From: Prolixibacteraceae bacterium
GTDB taxonomy: Bacteria; Bacteroidota; Bacteroidia; Bacteroidales; Prolixibacteraceae
Length of the DNA stretch: 7,705 bases
Reading direction: 5' to 3'
Assembly: GCA_027858145.1 (NCBI GenBank)
Contig: JAQIDF010000352.1
Span: forward strand, 1-7,705
Part shown: positions 1 to 7,277 of the stretch, one piece after another
Layout: every line of letters starts with the position of its first letter
Numbering within the stretch: position 1 is the first letter of the stretch
Made by a program: the position numbers and the translations under genes
Notes under the pieces: generated by a model
Databases searched by the model: none
What the model saw: the letters and a program-made list of their open reading frames with translations, nothing else
What the model was told of the DNA's origin: nothing

Positions 1-1308
1 CATAAAAACAGCATTAACAACAAACGCCATTATTATTATCATGTTTCCTGTAAATTCATCGGCTGATTCAGCTATAATTTTACCGGCCAATGCAATTACC
101 CCACCCGAAAAAATAGCTATTGAAACATATTTAGAATCTGTTTTAAATCCTGCCAAACCCATGATAATTGGCAACGTAAATGCACCAGAATAAACCGTTA
201 AAGCCATTAACAACATTCCAATTATAGAAGAAAAATTTAAAGCAATTACTATACTTATAACTCCAAGTAAAGCAATTACAATTCGGGTTTTGAGAATACT
301 GGCAATCGAAAAATTGTTTTTTTCAAATAAATCAGTAATAATTATTGAAGCACTTAACATTGAGGTATCAGCTGAGGATAAAACAGCACTGAGTAATGCT
401 AGTATTACCAAAGGCAACAACCATTCGGGCAGCACAATTAATCCTATGTTAATCAGTTTTGCACCGCCCGTTGTTGTCGAATAGTTTAAAGATTCTCCTA
501 AAACACTTAAGTAACCAATTATAAACGCAATAGGAATCAAAATAGCAGCAGTAGTTATGATAGCATGTTTAGCCGTTTTCTCATTCTTTGCACTAAATAT
601 TCTGGAATAAATATCAGGTCCGGCAGTAAAAGTTGTGGAATATGTTATAATAAGTAAAAACAAGCTAAAGGGGGTAAAATCGGCATTAAACGGGAAATCA
701 AACTGTCTTACATGAAATGCAGGCTCATAAAAATATGCCATTGAAGATATTAATATCAAACCTAAAAGAATCAAGACAGACTGAAAAGCATCGGTTTTTA
801 GAATTGACACCTGCCCACCTGCAATAGTGTAAGTAATAAAAACTATACCGGCAATTAAAACACTTGCAGTATAGCTGATTTCGATAAAACTTGTCAGAAT
901 TTTTGCTGCTGCAATTACCTGGGCAGCAATAATCCCCAACCAGGCTACAGGAATAATTACAGATGAAATGTCTTTAGGTTTCTTTCCATATAAATCTTCC
1001 AGTAATTCAGGTAAAGTGAACCGTCCTATTTTATTAATTTTTTTTACCAGTGGCAAAAGCCCAAGCAGGCCAATTGAAGCACAAAGCATAAACCACGATG
1101 TTGTCCAACCCATATTGCTGCCGGCATCAACAGAACCTATTACTGCCGAACCACCTAATATTGTAGCAATCAGGCTCCCGGTTATAGCGATGTACGATCC
1201 TTTTTTGCGGGCAATAAAAAAATCAGAGTAATTTCTGATCTTTTTAAAACTGAAATAAGCAATAAATGCTAATATGATTAAGTATACAACTAAAAAATAT
1301 ATTGACAT
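1..1308 (-). CDS. Sodium:solute symporter (SSS/SLC5 family), 3' end cut by the window edge
   Basis: This is an inner-membrane cotransporter that would use the Na+ gradient to import a small solute; the substrate cannot be read from sequence. The frame is open from ATG at 1308 to base 1, giving 436 residues, so only a short C-terminal tail is missing by family standards. The N-terminus is one hydrophobic helix followed by the typical YSDFFIARKK loop (about residues 24-33). GGSAVIG (52-58) sits in the unwound first core helix region. YTIAGGQVS (160-168) with TDAFQ (172-176) is close to the SSS family signature. LLSAVLSSADTSMLSAS (305-321) matches the helix carrying the Ser/Thr ligands of the Na2 sodium site (S311, S312). 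About 12-13 hydrophobic segments are visible. ATG 1308 follows the kinase stop codon by 6 bases, and an in-frame TAG (1317-1315) rules out a longer start. There is no Shine-Dalgarno sequence and no terminator between the genes, so cotranscription is likely. Family assignment is firm; substrate is unknown. Confidence 0.93.
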   Translation of the reverse strand, partial: MSIYFLVVYLIILAFIAYFSFKKIRNYSDFFIARKKGSYIAITGSLIATILGGSAVIGSVDAGSNMGWTTSWFMLCASIGLLGLLPLVKKINKIGRFTLPELLEDLYGKKPKDISSVIIPVAWLGIIAAQVIAAAKILTSFIEISYTASVLIAGIVFITYTIAGGQVSILKTDAFQSVLILLGLILISSMAYFYEPAFHVRQFDFPFNADFTPFSLFLLIITYSTTFTAGPDIYSRIFSAKNEKTAKHAIITTAAILIPIAFIIGYLSVLGESLNYSTTTGGAKLINIGLIVLPEWLLPLVILALLSAVLSSADTSMLSASIIITDLFEKNNFSIASILKTRIVIALLGVISIVIALNFSSIIGMLLMALTVYSGAFTLPIIMGLAGFKTDSKYVSIAIFSGGVIALAGKIIAESADEFTGNMIIIMAFVVNAVFM

Positions 1309-1314
1309 TATAAT

Positions 1315-4300
1315 CTACGAGTTAACTAATACTTGTGTTAAAATATTATTTAATTTTTCAATACTAACAGGTTTCTTTAAAAAAAACAATCCCTCTTTAT
1401 TCGTTGTTTTAGAATCATTTGTTTTTACTATAATAACATTCACGTTACTATTCATTTCTGTGAATGATGAAAATTGATTAAGATCACTCTTCTCCTCTAA
1501 ATTTTCATCTAATATTACAACTTCTATTCCCGATAAATTATTTCGATAAAATCGTAGCGCGCTATTTACATTTTTAAACCCAATTACATTATAACCCAGT
1601 TGTTTCAATAATTCCACCATCACAGTCCGAACAACATCTTCACTGTTTACTATTAAAACATTAGCATTAAAACCCGGCATGTAAAACTCATCAGGCTTTG
1701 CTAACGAAAGGGCATGATCATCATCAACAACGGGTAAATATATACTAACAACTGTGCCCTTTTTATCTCTTGACTTAATCAATATTTCACCCTCATAACT
1801 AACTACCAGCCTTCGGGCTACGGCAAGACCCAATCCTGCATGATCCCAGGGCTCCCGTGTTGTAAAAAAAGGTTTGAAAACATGCTTGATATTATCACTT
1901 TTTATACCTTCTCCATCGTCTGACATACGAATTCGCAGATACTTACCTTTTTTAAGTTCAATATCACTAATTTTTGTTGTCGCGTTAAAATAAACAATTT
2001 TTGAATTCACATCAATGTTCCCTTTGTTTTGCGATGCTTCAACTGCATTGTTTAATATATTCTGAAAAATAATTCGCATATGAACCGGATTAGCTAATAT
2101 ATGATACTTTTCATCTGAATAATCCTTGTGAACAGAAATATCTTTGTTTGCTAATGCATCGCTAAAAACATCATCTATAATTGATTTAAGCTCAACCTCG
2201 CATTTCATTATCTGAAGTGGATGCTTAAATGCCAATAAGCTTGAATTTTCATAGCTTAAGACCTGAACTGATTGGAATATATTATCCAAAATTGATGCTT
2301 TATTTTCATCTTCATTCAATGTTGAAATAAAAGAAACATTTGACTGTATAATCGATATATTTCTATGAACCTTTTCGGCAAAACTATGCGCCAATTTACT
2401 TAACACCTGTTTTTGCCCCCTAACAACATTGGTGTCAAATTTCTCGATATCTTTAGTTACGTCATTAACAACCTGTATTACATAACTCACGTCTCCATAT
2501 TCATCATTATACTTTGAATAATATGAGCTAACATAAAGTTCTGCTTTGTCAGTAGGGTTAGGCTGAATACCATAGACATCGCTGACATGATTTTTAATTC
2601 CTGAAAACAACTCACCAACACCTGCAACAATATCACTTATATGGCTGGTTTTTACATGCTTGTCAATTGTTGTATTCAATAATTCGTCTTTTGGTTTTTT
2701 GAATGTTTGTGCGTATGAGTTGTTGCACAATACAATTTCCCTTTTCTTATTAAGAATAGCAATACCTAATGGTGAATGCTCAAAGATTGATGTATATCGG
2801 CTAAGTTTCTTATTTAATATAACATTTTGTTTGTGGTTTTCCGTAATATCCCTCACAACTAACAATATCCCTTCAGATGAAATCAGATCAGCCTTTTGAA
2901 TCTCAAAAAATAAAACCCTGTTTGGAAACAATTTCTGGTTAAAAGACATATTGCCAAAGTCGCCACTCAATATATCACTATATTTCAATGGCTTATGATT
3001 ATTCATTATAAATAAGTCATTAAAATATATTTTAGAATCGTCATCAACTTCAATATCAAAAAGACGGGTTAAAACCGGATTGTAAAGCAGTGACTCTCCT
3101 TTTTGATTAAATAAAGCAATACCGGCTTTTGAGTAATTCACTGCATTCTTATAGCTGAAATTTTGATCTGACAGTCCTTCAATTTGTCTTTTATAAATAT
3201 CAATATTTTCAAAATAAAAAATATAACTATCTGATTCACCAAAATCAGCTTGCAGTGCTTCAATATATAATTTTACAATAATGTTGTTTGTGAGCAAGCA
3301 TTCAAGGGCATAAATAGTTATTTTTCGGGTTTTAAGTTTTGCTAATGCTAATTTTATTTCTTTAATATCGACATCCTGAAAAATATTAGACAAATATTTT
3401 TTTTCAGTTGATGAGTACAATCGAATATCAACCATTTCATAAAACTGCTTGTTGGCTCTTATCAAATTCAGATCGGAATCAGCATAAGCAATCGCGAATG
3501 GATTATTCTCAACAGTCTCTCTACTTAATATTTCACTTTCAGAAAGTTTAATCTCATTTCGTTTTCTTTTATTAATATCAATAAGAAGTATCATTAAGGC
3601 TTTATGATCATTGTAATTAATGTTCGTAAATAATACTTCAACCCATTTCACCCTGTTGTTTTTTGTCTGTATCCTGACATCGATAATTTCTTTTTTGATA
3701 TTCTTATTCAGCACATTATTATAAATAGCTGCAACTGCTTCTTTATCTTCATGGATTACCATATCAAGCACCGAATCATGCTCATTTTTTATCTCTTTCA
3801 CACTGTACCCCAGCAATTTTTCACTGTTCTCATTTACATAAACAATCTCATCATCCTGATATATAAGCATAGCCTGAGAAGTGTTTTTCATGAGTTGCTT
3901 ATTCAGCAATAATTCATTTTTAAAGTGCAATTCTTGTTGCTTATAAGATGTTACATCCTGAAAAACGCCCCGAAAACCAACATGACGTTGCTGCTCGTCA
4001 TATTCGGGGTACACATAAGACGATATAAAACGAATTGAATTTTTTTCAATTATTCTGAAAACACATAATTTCACGGGGTTTTTTTCATCATTGCTAAAAA
4101 ACTGTGAAACAAAAAGATGATAATCTTCGGGGTGAACAAGGTTTTCAATACTTTTTAAGGTTATAGTTTGCTGTGGAGAAAAACCAAACAAAGCTAATGT
4201 TTCATCAGGAGCTGTAATAACCATACTTTTCAGGTTTAGCCCCCATACGCCCATTTTTGCTTCTTTGGCTGCTTCAACGTACCGGTTGGTTTGTTTGATA

Positions 4301-6291
4301 TACCTTTTTTCCTGCACTTTATAACGAGTGATGTCAATATGGGTACCTATAAATTTTTGAGGTTTTCCGTTTTTAGTGTATGAATATATTTCACCGGAAG
4401 CATTAATCCATTTATAACTTCCGTTTTTACATCTCATCCTAAAAGTTACGTCAAACACAGATGATTTTTTCTCAACATAAGCTTCTATCTGATTAAAAAC
4501 ATAGGTGATATCGTCTTTATGTACTCTTTTCTCAAATTCTTCAAACCGGTTTGAAATTTCATCAGGTTCAAATCCAATTATACTTTTCCAAACATCAGAA
4601 TAATAAACCTCATTTGTTACGATATCCCACTCCCACACACCTATGTTGCTTATTTTTAACGAGTGCCTCCACCGCTTTTCATTAGAAATCAATTCATTTT
4701 CAAGTCGTTTATTAGAACTCACATCCCAAATTGAAGCAACTATATATTCTTCGTCTTTAAATTTAAATGAAGAAAGCTTCATTTTTGATGTAAAAACATG
4801 TTTTCTGTCGTATAAAAAAAGCCACTCTACTTCAACTTCTTCATTGCGATGCGTTAAATGCAGCTGTTCTGCTATTTTGATTCGTGACTCAATATTTCCG
4901 TTCTGCTTTTCAGGTGACAACTCCCACAATGCTTTTCCTTTGAGCCCGGTTTCAGGTACACCAAATAATGCCATGGCCTTTTTGTTGTATCTGGTAATCG
5001 TATTGCCGGTTATGATAAGAACTGCTGTGTTTAAATTATCAAGCAATTTTGATAATCTTTTCTCACTTTCAACGATCCGGGCATTCTCTTTTATTCTATT
5101 CTCAATATTCCGAATTGATAAAACATATACTTTTCGTCCTCCCCAATTAAAAAAAGAACATGAAGATTCAACCTGAAATAATGAATTATCCTTCCTAATC
5201 ATTTTCACCCGGATTTCACACCTGGATTGAACATTGTTTATTGCTTCAACATAGGAATCCCTGTTATAAATAATATCAAATATTTCAGAACCTGTTAATT
5301 CATCTTTTGAATACCCTGTCATTGATGTGCCGGCAGTATTCACATCAAGTATTCTCCCTGTGGCATCTTCAACCATAAAAATTGCATCGTTGCTACGTAA
5401 AAACAATTCCCGGTATTTGACCTCACTTTCACGCACAGCGTTATCGACATCAACCAAAAGAGATACATCACGCCAGACTGTTGCGATAGTACCGGGCGAT
5501 GGTAAATAAATTAGCACATCATAAAAGGAATCGAACTCTGAAATAAATAAACGATCTTGCTGAGGCTCTCCGGTTATACATGATATTTTTAAAAGCGAAA
5601 ACAGCTTGTCAAAGAAATTACGCTGGTTGTTTAAGCTGTATTCTAGAATATCACTTTTACGAATATCATATTTTTTGAGAAAAGCATTATTTACATCAAC
5701 AAACCTGAAATCAACAATCTCCCTTTTTTCGTTATAAACTGGTTTAAATATTATAAATATATCGGTTAGCTTTTCATATATGTTTTTATATGTTTTTTTC
5801 TTCTCTTCCTGAATTCCGTTCATAAAATAAGAATCGGTAATATCAATTGCAGTACCGGTAATATATACCTCTCCATCCTGCTCTAATACTTTACCACGGA
5901 ATTCAATATATTTACTACTGTGATCCTGACTGAAAATATGTATAATTTGATTTATCGAAGAAAGCTTTCCGGCTAATACTTCCTCCCTAATATTTAATAT
6001 ATTTTCACCCTCACTTTCTGTAAGATATTCTTTTATTTTTTCAAAACTTATATATTCTCTATCGGGAGTTTTTTCAATATCCAAAAAGTTGTAAACTTCA
6101 TCAGAAAAGAAAAAATTACGCGTTGCAAACGAATAATACCAATAACCAAAGCTTGCAATTAATTTTGCTTCTGCAAACAATTTATCTCTCAGCCTGATAT
6201 CATCGCCTTGATTATCTGACGTATTATTATTTGTGTTTTTGTTATTCACAGTTTTAAATATCTTATTATAATTTCGCTTTATAAGATACAA
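1315..6291 (-). CDS. Multi-PAS hybrid sensor histidine kinase with degenerate H-box and receiver domain
   Basis: This is a 1658-residue cytosolic sensor with no signal peptide or membrane segment. After an Asn-rich N-terminus (15-30) come ten PAS domains, roughly 43-152, 166-278, 286-398, 409-527, 537-656, 668-783, 793-909, 918-1033, 1043-1152 and 1162-1281. Each ends in a DIT-like motif (D150, D275, N395, D523, D653, D779, D905, N1029, D1148, D1277), a repeat of about 125 residues. The helical histidine domain (about 1285-1380) carries AHSF with H1302. The ATPase domain (about 1395-1520) has N-box NILNNAVEA (1411-1419), G1 box DDGEG (1458-1462), F-box FKPFFTT (1472-1478) and G2 box AGLGLA (1485-1490), resembling the NtrB/HPK4 class. 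The receiver (1542-1658) keeps D1595 and K1640-P1641, but the usual acidic pair is N1549-S1550. H1302 is followed by Ser, not Asp/Glu. The start shown is a TTG at 6291, directly after an in-frame TAA; a GTG at 6249 is an alternative. The next in-frame Met is residue 157, after the first PAS domain. Ligands and the downstream partner are unknown. Confidence 0.9.
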   Translation of the reverse strand: MYLIKRNYNKIFKTVNNKNTNNNTSDNQGDDIRLRDKLFAEAKLIASFGYWYYSFATRNFFFSDEVYNFLDIEKTPDREYISFEKIKEYLTESEGENILNIREEVLAGKLSSINQIIHIFSQDHSSKYIEFRGKVLEQDGEVYITGTAIDITDSYFMNGIQEEKKKTYKNIYEKLTDIFIIFKPVYNEKREIVDFRFVDVNNAFLKKYDIRKSDILEYSLNNQRNFFDKLFSLLKISCITGEPQQDRLFISEFDSFYDVLIYLPSPGTIATVWRDVSLLVDVDNAVRESEVKYRELFLRSNDAIFMVEDATGRILDVNTAGTSMTGYSKDELTGSEIFDIIYNRDSYVEAINNVQSRCEIRVKMIRKDNSLFQVESSCSFFNWGGRKVYVLSIRNIENRIKENARIVESEKRLSKLLDNLNTAVLIITGNTITRYNKKAMALFGVPETGLKGKALWELSPEKQNGNIESRIKIAEQLHLTHRNEEVEVEWLFLYDRKHVFTSKMKLSSFKFKDEEYIVASIWDVSSNKRLENELISNEKRWRHSLKISNIGVWEWDIVTNEVYYSDVWKSIIGFEPDEISNRFEEFEKRVHKDDITYVFNQIEAYVEKKSSVFDVTFRMRCKNGSYKWINASGEIYSYTKNGKPQKFIGTHIDITRYKVQEKRYIKQTNRYVEAAKEAKMGVWGLNLKSMVITAPDETLALFGFSPQQTITLKSIENLVHPEDYHLFVSQFFSNDEKNPVKLCVFRIIEKNSIRFISSYVYPEYDEQQRHVGFRGVFQDVTSYKQQELHFKNELLLNKQLMKNTSQAMLIYQDDEIVYVNENSEKLLGYSVKEIKNEHDSVLDMVIHEDKEAVAAIYNNVLNKNIKKEIIDVRIQTKNNRVKWVEVLFTNINYNDHKALMILLIDINKRKRNEIKLSESEILSRETVENNPFAIAYADSDLNLIRANKQFYEMVDIRLYSSTEKKYLSNIFQDVDIKEIKLALAKLKTRKITIYALECLLTNNIIVKLYIEALQADFGESDSYIFYFENIDIYKRQIEGLSDQNFSYKNAVNYSKAGIALFNQKGESLLYNPVLTRLFDIEVDDDSKIYFNDLFIMNNHKPLKYSDILSGDFGNMSFNQKLFPNRVLFFEIQKADLISSEGILLVVRDITENHKQNVILNKKLSRYTSIFEHSPLGIAILNKKREIVLCNNSYAQTFKKPKDELLNTTIDKHVKTSHISDIVAGVGELFSGIKNHVSDVYGIQPNPTDKAELYVSSYYSKYNDEYGDVSYVIQVVNDVTKDIEKFDTNVVRGQKQVLSKLAHSFAEKVHRNISIIQSNVSFISTLNEDENKASILDNIFQSVQVLSYENSSLLAFKHPLQIMKCEVELKSIIDDVFSDALANKDISVHKDYSDEKYHILANPVHMRIIFQNILNNAVEASQNKGNIDVNSKIVYFNATTKISDIELKKGKYLRIRMSDDGEGIKSDNIKHVFKPFFTTREPWDHAGLGLAVARRLVVSYEGEILIKSRDKKGTVVSIYLPVVDDDHALSLAKPDEFYMPGFNANVLIVNSEDVVRTVMVELLKQLGYNVIGFKNVNSALRFYRNNLSGIEVVILDENLEEKSDLNQFSSFTEMNSNVNVIIVKTNDSKTTNKEGLFFLKKPVSIEKLNNILTQVLVNS

Positions 6292-6294
6292 TTT

Positions 6295-6339
6295 TTAATG
6301 ACTCTCACGAATTTGTGAGCCTTCAAAAAAAGTAAACAT
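6295..6339 (-). CDS. Possible 14-codon leader ORF in frame with the sensor kinase
   Basis: An ATG at 6339 opens a 14-codon frame (MFTFFEGSQIRESH) that ends in TAA at 6297-6295. It is in the same frame as the kinase, whose first possible start (TTG, 6291) lies one AAA codon after that TAA. It sits downstream of the predicted minus-strand promoter, so it should be transcribed. Three readings are possible: a translated leader feeding the kinase by termination-reinitiation, the original kinase start now interrupted by a nonsense codon, or chance in AT-rich DNA. The peptide resembles nothing I recognise. The codons are seen in the sequence; translation is inference. Confidence 0.25.
   Translation of the reverse strand: MFTFFEGSQIRESH
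6304..6319. repeat. Small inverted repeat CTCAC-N6-GTGAG in the kinase leader
   Basis: CTCAC (6304-6308) and GTGAG (6315-6319) form a perfect 5-bp dyad around a 6-base centre. It lies inside the leader ORF, and its near arm is 12 bases from the TTG start. In the kinase mRNA it could form a short hairpin with loop AAAUUC; as DNA it could be a weak operator half-site pair. There is no T-tract next to it, so it is not an intrinsic terminator. Five base pairs can occur by chance, and no function is claimed. Confidence 0.35.
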
Positions 6340-6414
6340 TAAAATTAACAATTTTAAACATTATAATTGTAATATTCCAATTGTCACTACAACTAATTTT
6401 TGTGTAAACACTTA

Positions 6415-6443
6415 CAAATGTAGGTTGATTTCGTTTAACTCAA
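6415..6443 (-). promoter_or_regulatory. Candidate Bacteroidota-type promoter for the sensor kinase-symporter unit
   Basis: Read on the minus strand, TACATTTG (6422-6415) matches the Bacteroidota -7 consensus TAnnTTTG exactly. A TTG (6443-6441, within TTTTG) lies 18 bases upstream as the -33 element. Transcription would start near 6408, giving a leader of roughly 115 bases before the TTG start codon at 6291. The start point is estimated from consensus spacing, not seen. Confidence 0.6.
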
Positions 6444-6480
6444 AAGCATAGTTACATATACCTTCAAAGATTTTTGTTTA

Positions 6481-6509
6481 TTGCTGATAAGATGATTATA
6501 CTATCTTTG
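6481..6509 (+). promoter_or_regulatory. Candidate Bacteroidota-type promoter for dapB-lepB
   Basis: TATCTTTG (6502-6509) is an exact match to the TAnnTTTG -7 element, with TTG (6481-6483) 18 bases upstream as the -33 element. Transcription would begin around 6515, leaving a leader of about 20 bases before the dapB ATG at 6536. The bases just before that ATG are A/T-rich and carry no Shine-Dalgarno sequence, as usual in this phylum. Confidence 0.65.
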
Positions 6510-6535
6510 CATTTGAAAATTTAAAATCTACAATT

Positions 6536-7258
6536 ATGAATATAGCTCTAATAGGATATGGCCGGATGGGTCAGGAAATTGAAAAAATTGCCAAAGAAAG
6601 GGGACACAAAACAACACTCATTATCGATATAGATAATCCAGATGATTTAAATGCTGAAAATCTTAAAAATGTAGATGTAGCGATTGAATTCACTATTCCT
6701 AAAGCTGCTATCAACAACTATAAAACATGTTTCGATGAAGGTGTCCCAGTTGTGAGCGGGACTACAGGATGGCTTGAAAAATGGGACGAAGTAACCGAGT
6801 ATTGTAAAGCAAAAGACAGTGCCTTCTTTTATGCATCTAATTTCAGTTTAGGGGTGAATTTATTTTTCGACTTCAACCGTAAACTTGCACGCATGATGAA
6901 ACCATTCGATCAGTACAAAGTTGAAATGACTGAAGTTCATCACACCAAAAAGCTAGATGCTCCGAGTGGAACAGCCATTTCACTGGCCGAAGATATTATT
7001 AACGAATATGACCAGTTGTCTAAATGGGTAAACACCCCCAGCAATAATAAAAACGAGCTCGGTATAATTTCAGAACGTGAAGGTGATGTACCCGGAATTC
7101 ACACCATTAAGTACGATTCGGATGTTGATTACATTGAAATTACGCATAGTGCAAAATCACGTACAGGATTTGCACTAGGCGCCGTTATTGCTGCTGAATA
7201 TACAGCTAAAAACAAAGGCATCCTGTCAATGAACGAGATGCTAAACCTTGACGATTAA
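6536..7258 (+). CDS. dapB: 4-hydroxy-tetrahydrodipicolinate reductase
   Basis: This cytoplasmic enzyme reduces the 4-hydroxy-tetrahydrodipicolinate made by DapA to tetrahydrodipicolinate with NAD(P)H, the second committed step to diaminopimelate and lysine. It has 240 residues, slightly shorter than the E. coli enzyme and normal for Bacteroidota. The N-terminal Rossmann fold shows GYGRMG (7-12). The nucleotide and active-site region shows SGTTGW (74-79) and SNFSLGVN (101-108). The catalytic and substrate segment is EVHHTKKLDAPSGTA (133-147), with the family's paired His (H135, H136) and Lys (K139) and the DAPSGTA loop. REGDVPGIH (181-189) is the conserved C-terminal motif. The ATG at 6536 fits directly before the GYGRMG fold and about 20 bases after the predicted transcription start. 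It heads a unit with lepB and is divergent from the sensor kinase. All key motifs are intact. Confidence 0.97.
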   Translation: MNIALIGYGRMGQEIEKIAKERGHKTTLIIDIDNPDDLNAENLKNVDVAIEFTIPKAAINNYKTCFDEGVPVVSGTTGWLEKWDEVTEYCKAKDSAFFYASNFSLGVNLFFDFNRKLARMMKPFDQYKVEMTEVHHTKKLDAPSGTAISLAEDIINEYDQLSKWVNTPSNNKNELGIISEREGDVPGIHTIKYDSDVDYIEITHSAKSRTGFALGAVIAAEYTAKNKGILSMNEMLNLDD

Positions 7259-7277
7259 TTCTACTTATTAAGAAAAA

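Noticed and set aside
290..484. Plus-strand open frame of 64 codons
   Set aside because: Antisense to the symporter segment carrying the Na2-site helix; no promoter or recognisable motif.
968..1231. Plus-strand open frame of 87 codons
   Set aside because: Antisense to the N-terminal part of the symporter, whose frame is continuous and matches SSS motifs on the minus strand.
1274..1477. Plus-strand open frame of 67 codons across the kinase-symporter junction
   Set aside because: Antisense to the receiver domain end and the symporter start, both supported by motifs; its hydrophobic, Phe-rich translation reflects AT-rich sequence.
2660..2899. Plus-strand open frame of 79 codons
   Set aside because: Antisense to PAS domains 9-10 of the kinase and without independent support.
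4643..5176. Plus-strand open frame of 177 codons
   Set aside because: It lies wholly antisense to PAS domains 3-5 of the kinase, has no family-like motifs, and its composition is that of a shadow of the minus-strand gene.
5327..5509. Plus-strand open frame of 60 codons
   Set aside because: Antisense to PAS domains 2-3; Ser/Thr-rich translation typical of a reverse-strand shadow.
1315..6291. Reading the kinase as a frameshifted or broken gene
   Set aside because: The frame is continuous for 1658 codons with ordered domains to the receiver's end; only the start codon and the phosphotransfer residues are unusual.
6365..6382. AATTG-N8-CAATT inverted repeat in the intergenic region
   Set aside because: Five A/T-dominated base pairs in very AT-rich DNA are expected by chance, and there is no T-tract to suggest a terminator.
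6298..6535. Riboswitch, small RNA, tRNA or CRISPR in the intergenic region
   Set aside because: No tRNA-like arms, no spaced direct repeats and no recognisable lysine-riboswitch core; the predicted dapB leader is only about 20 bases, too short for a riboswitch.
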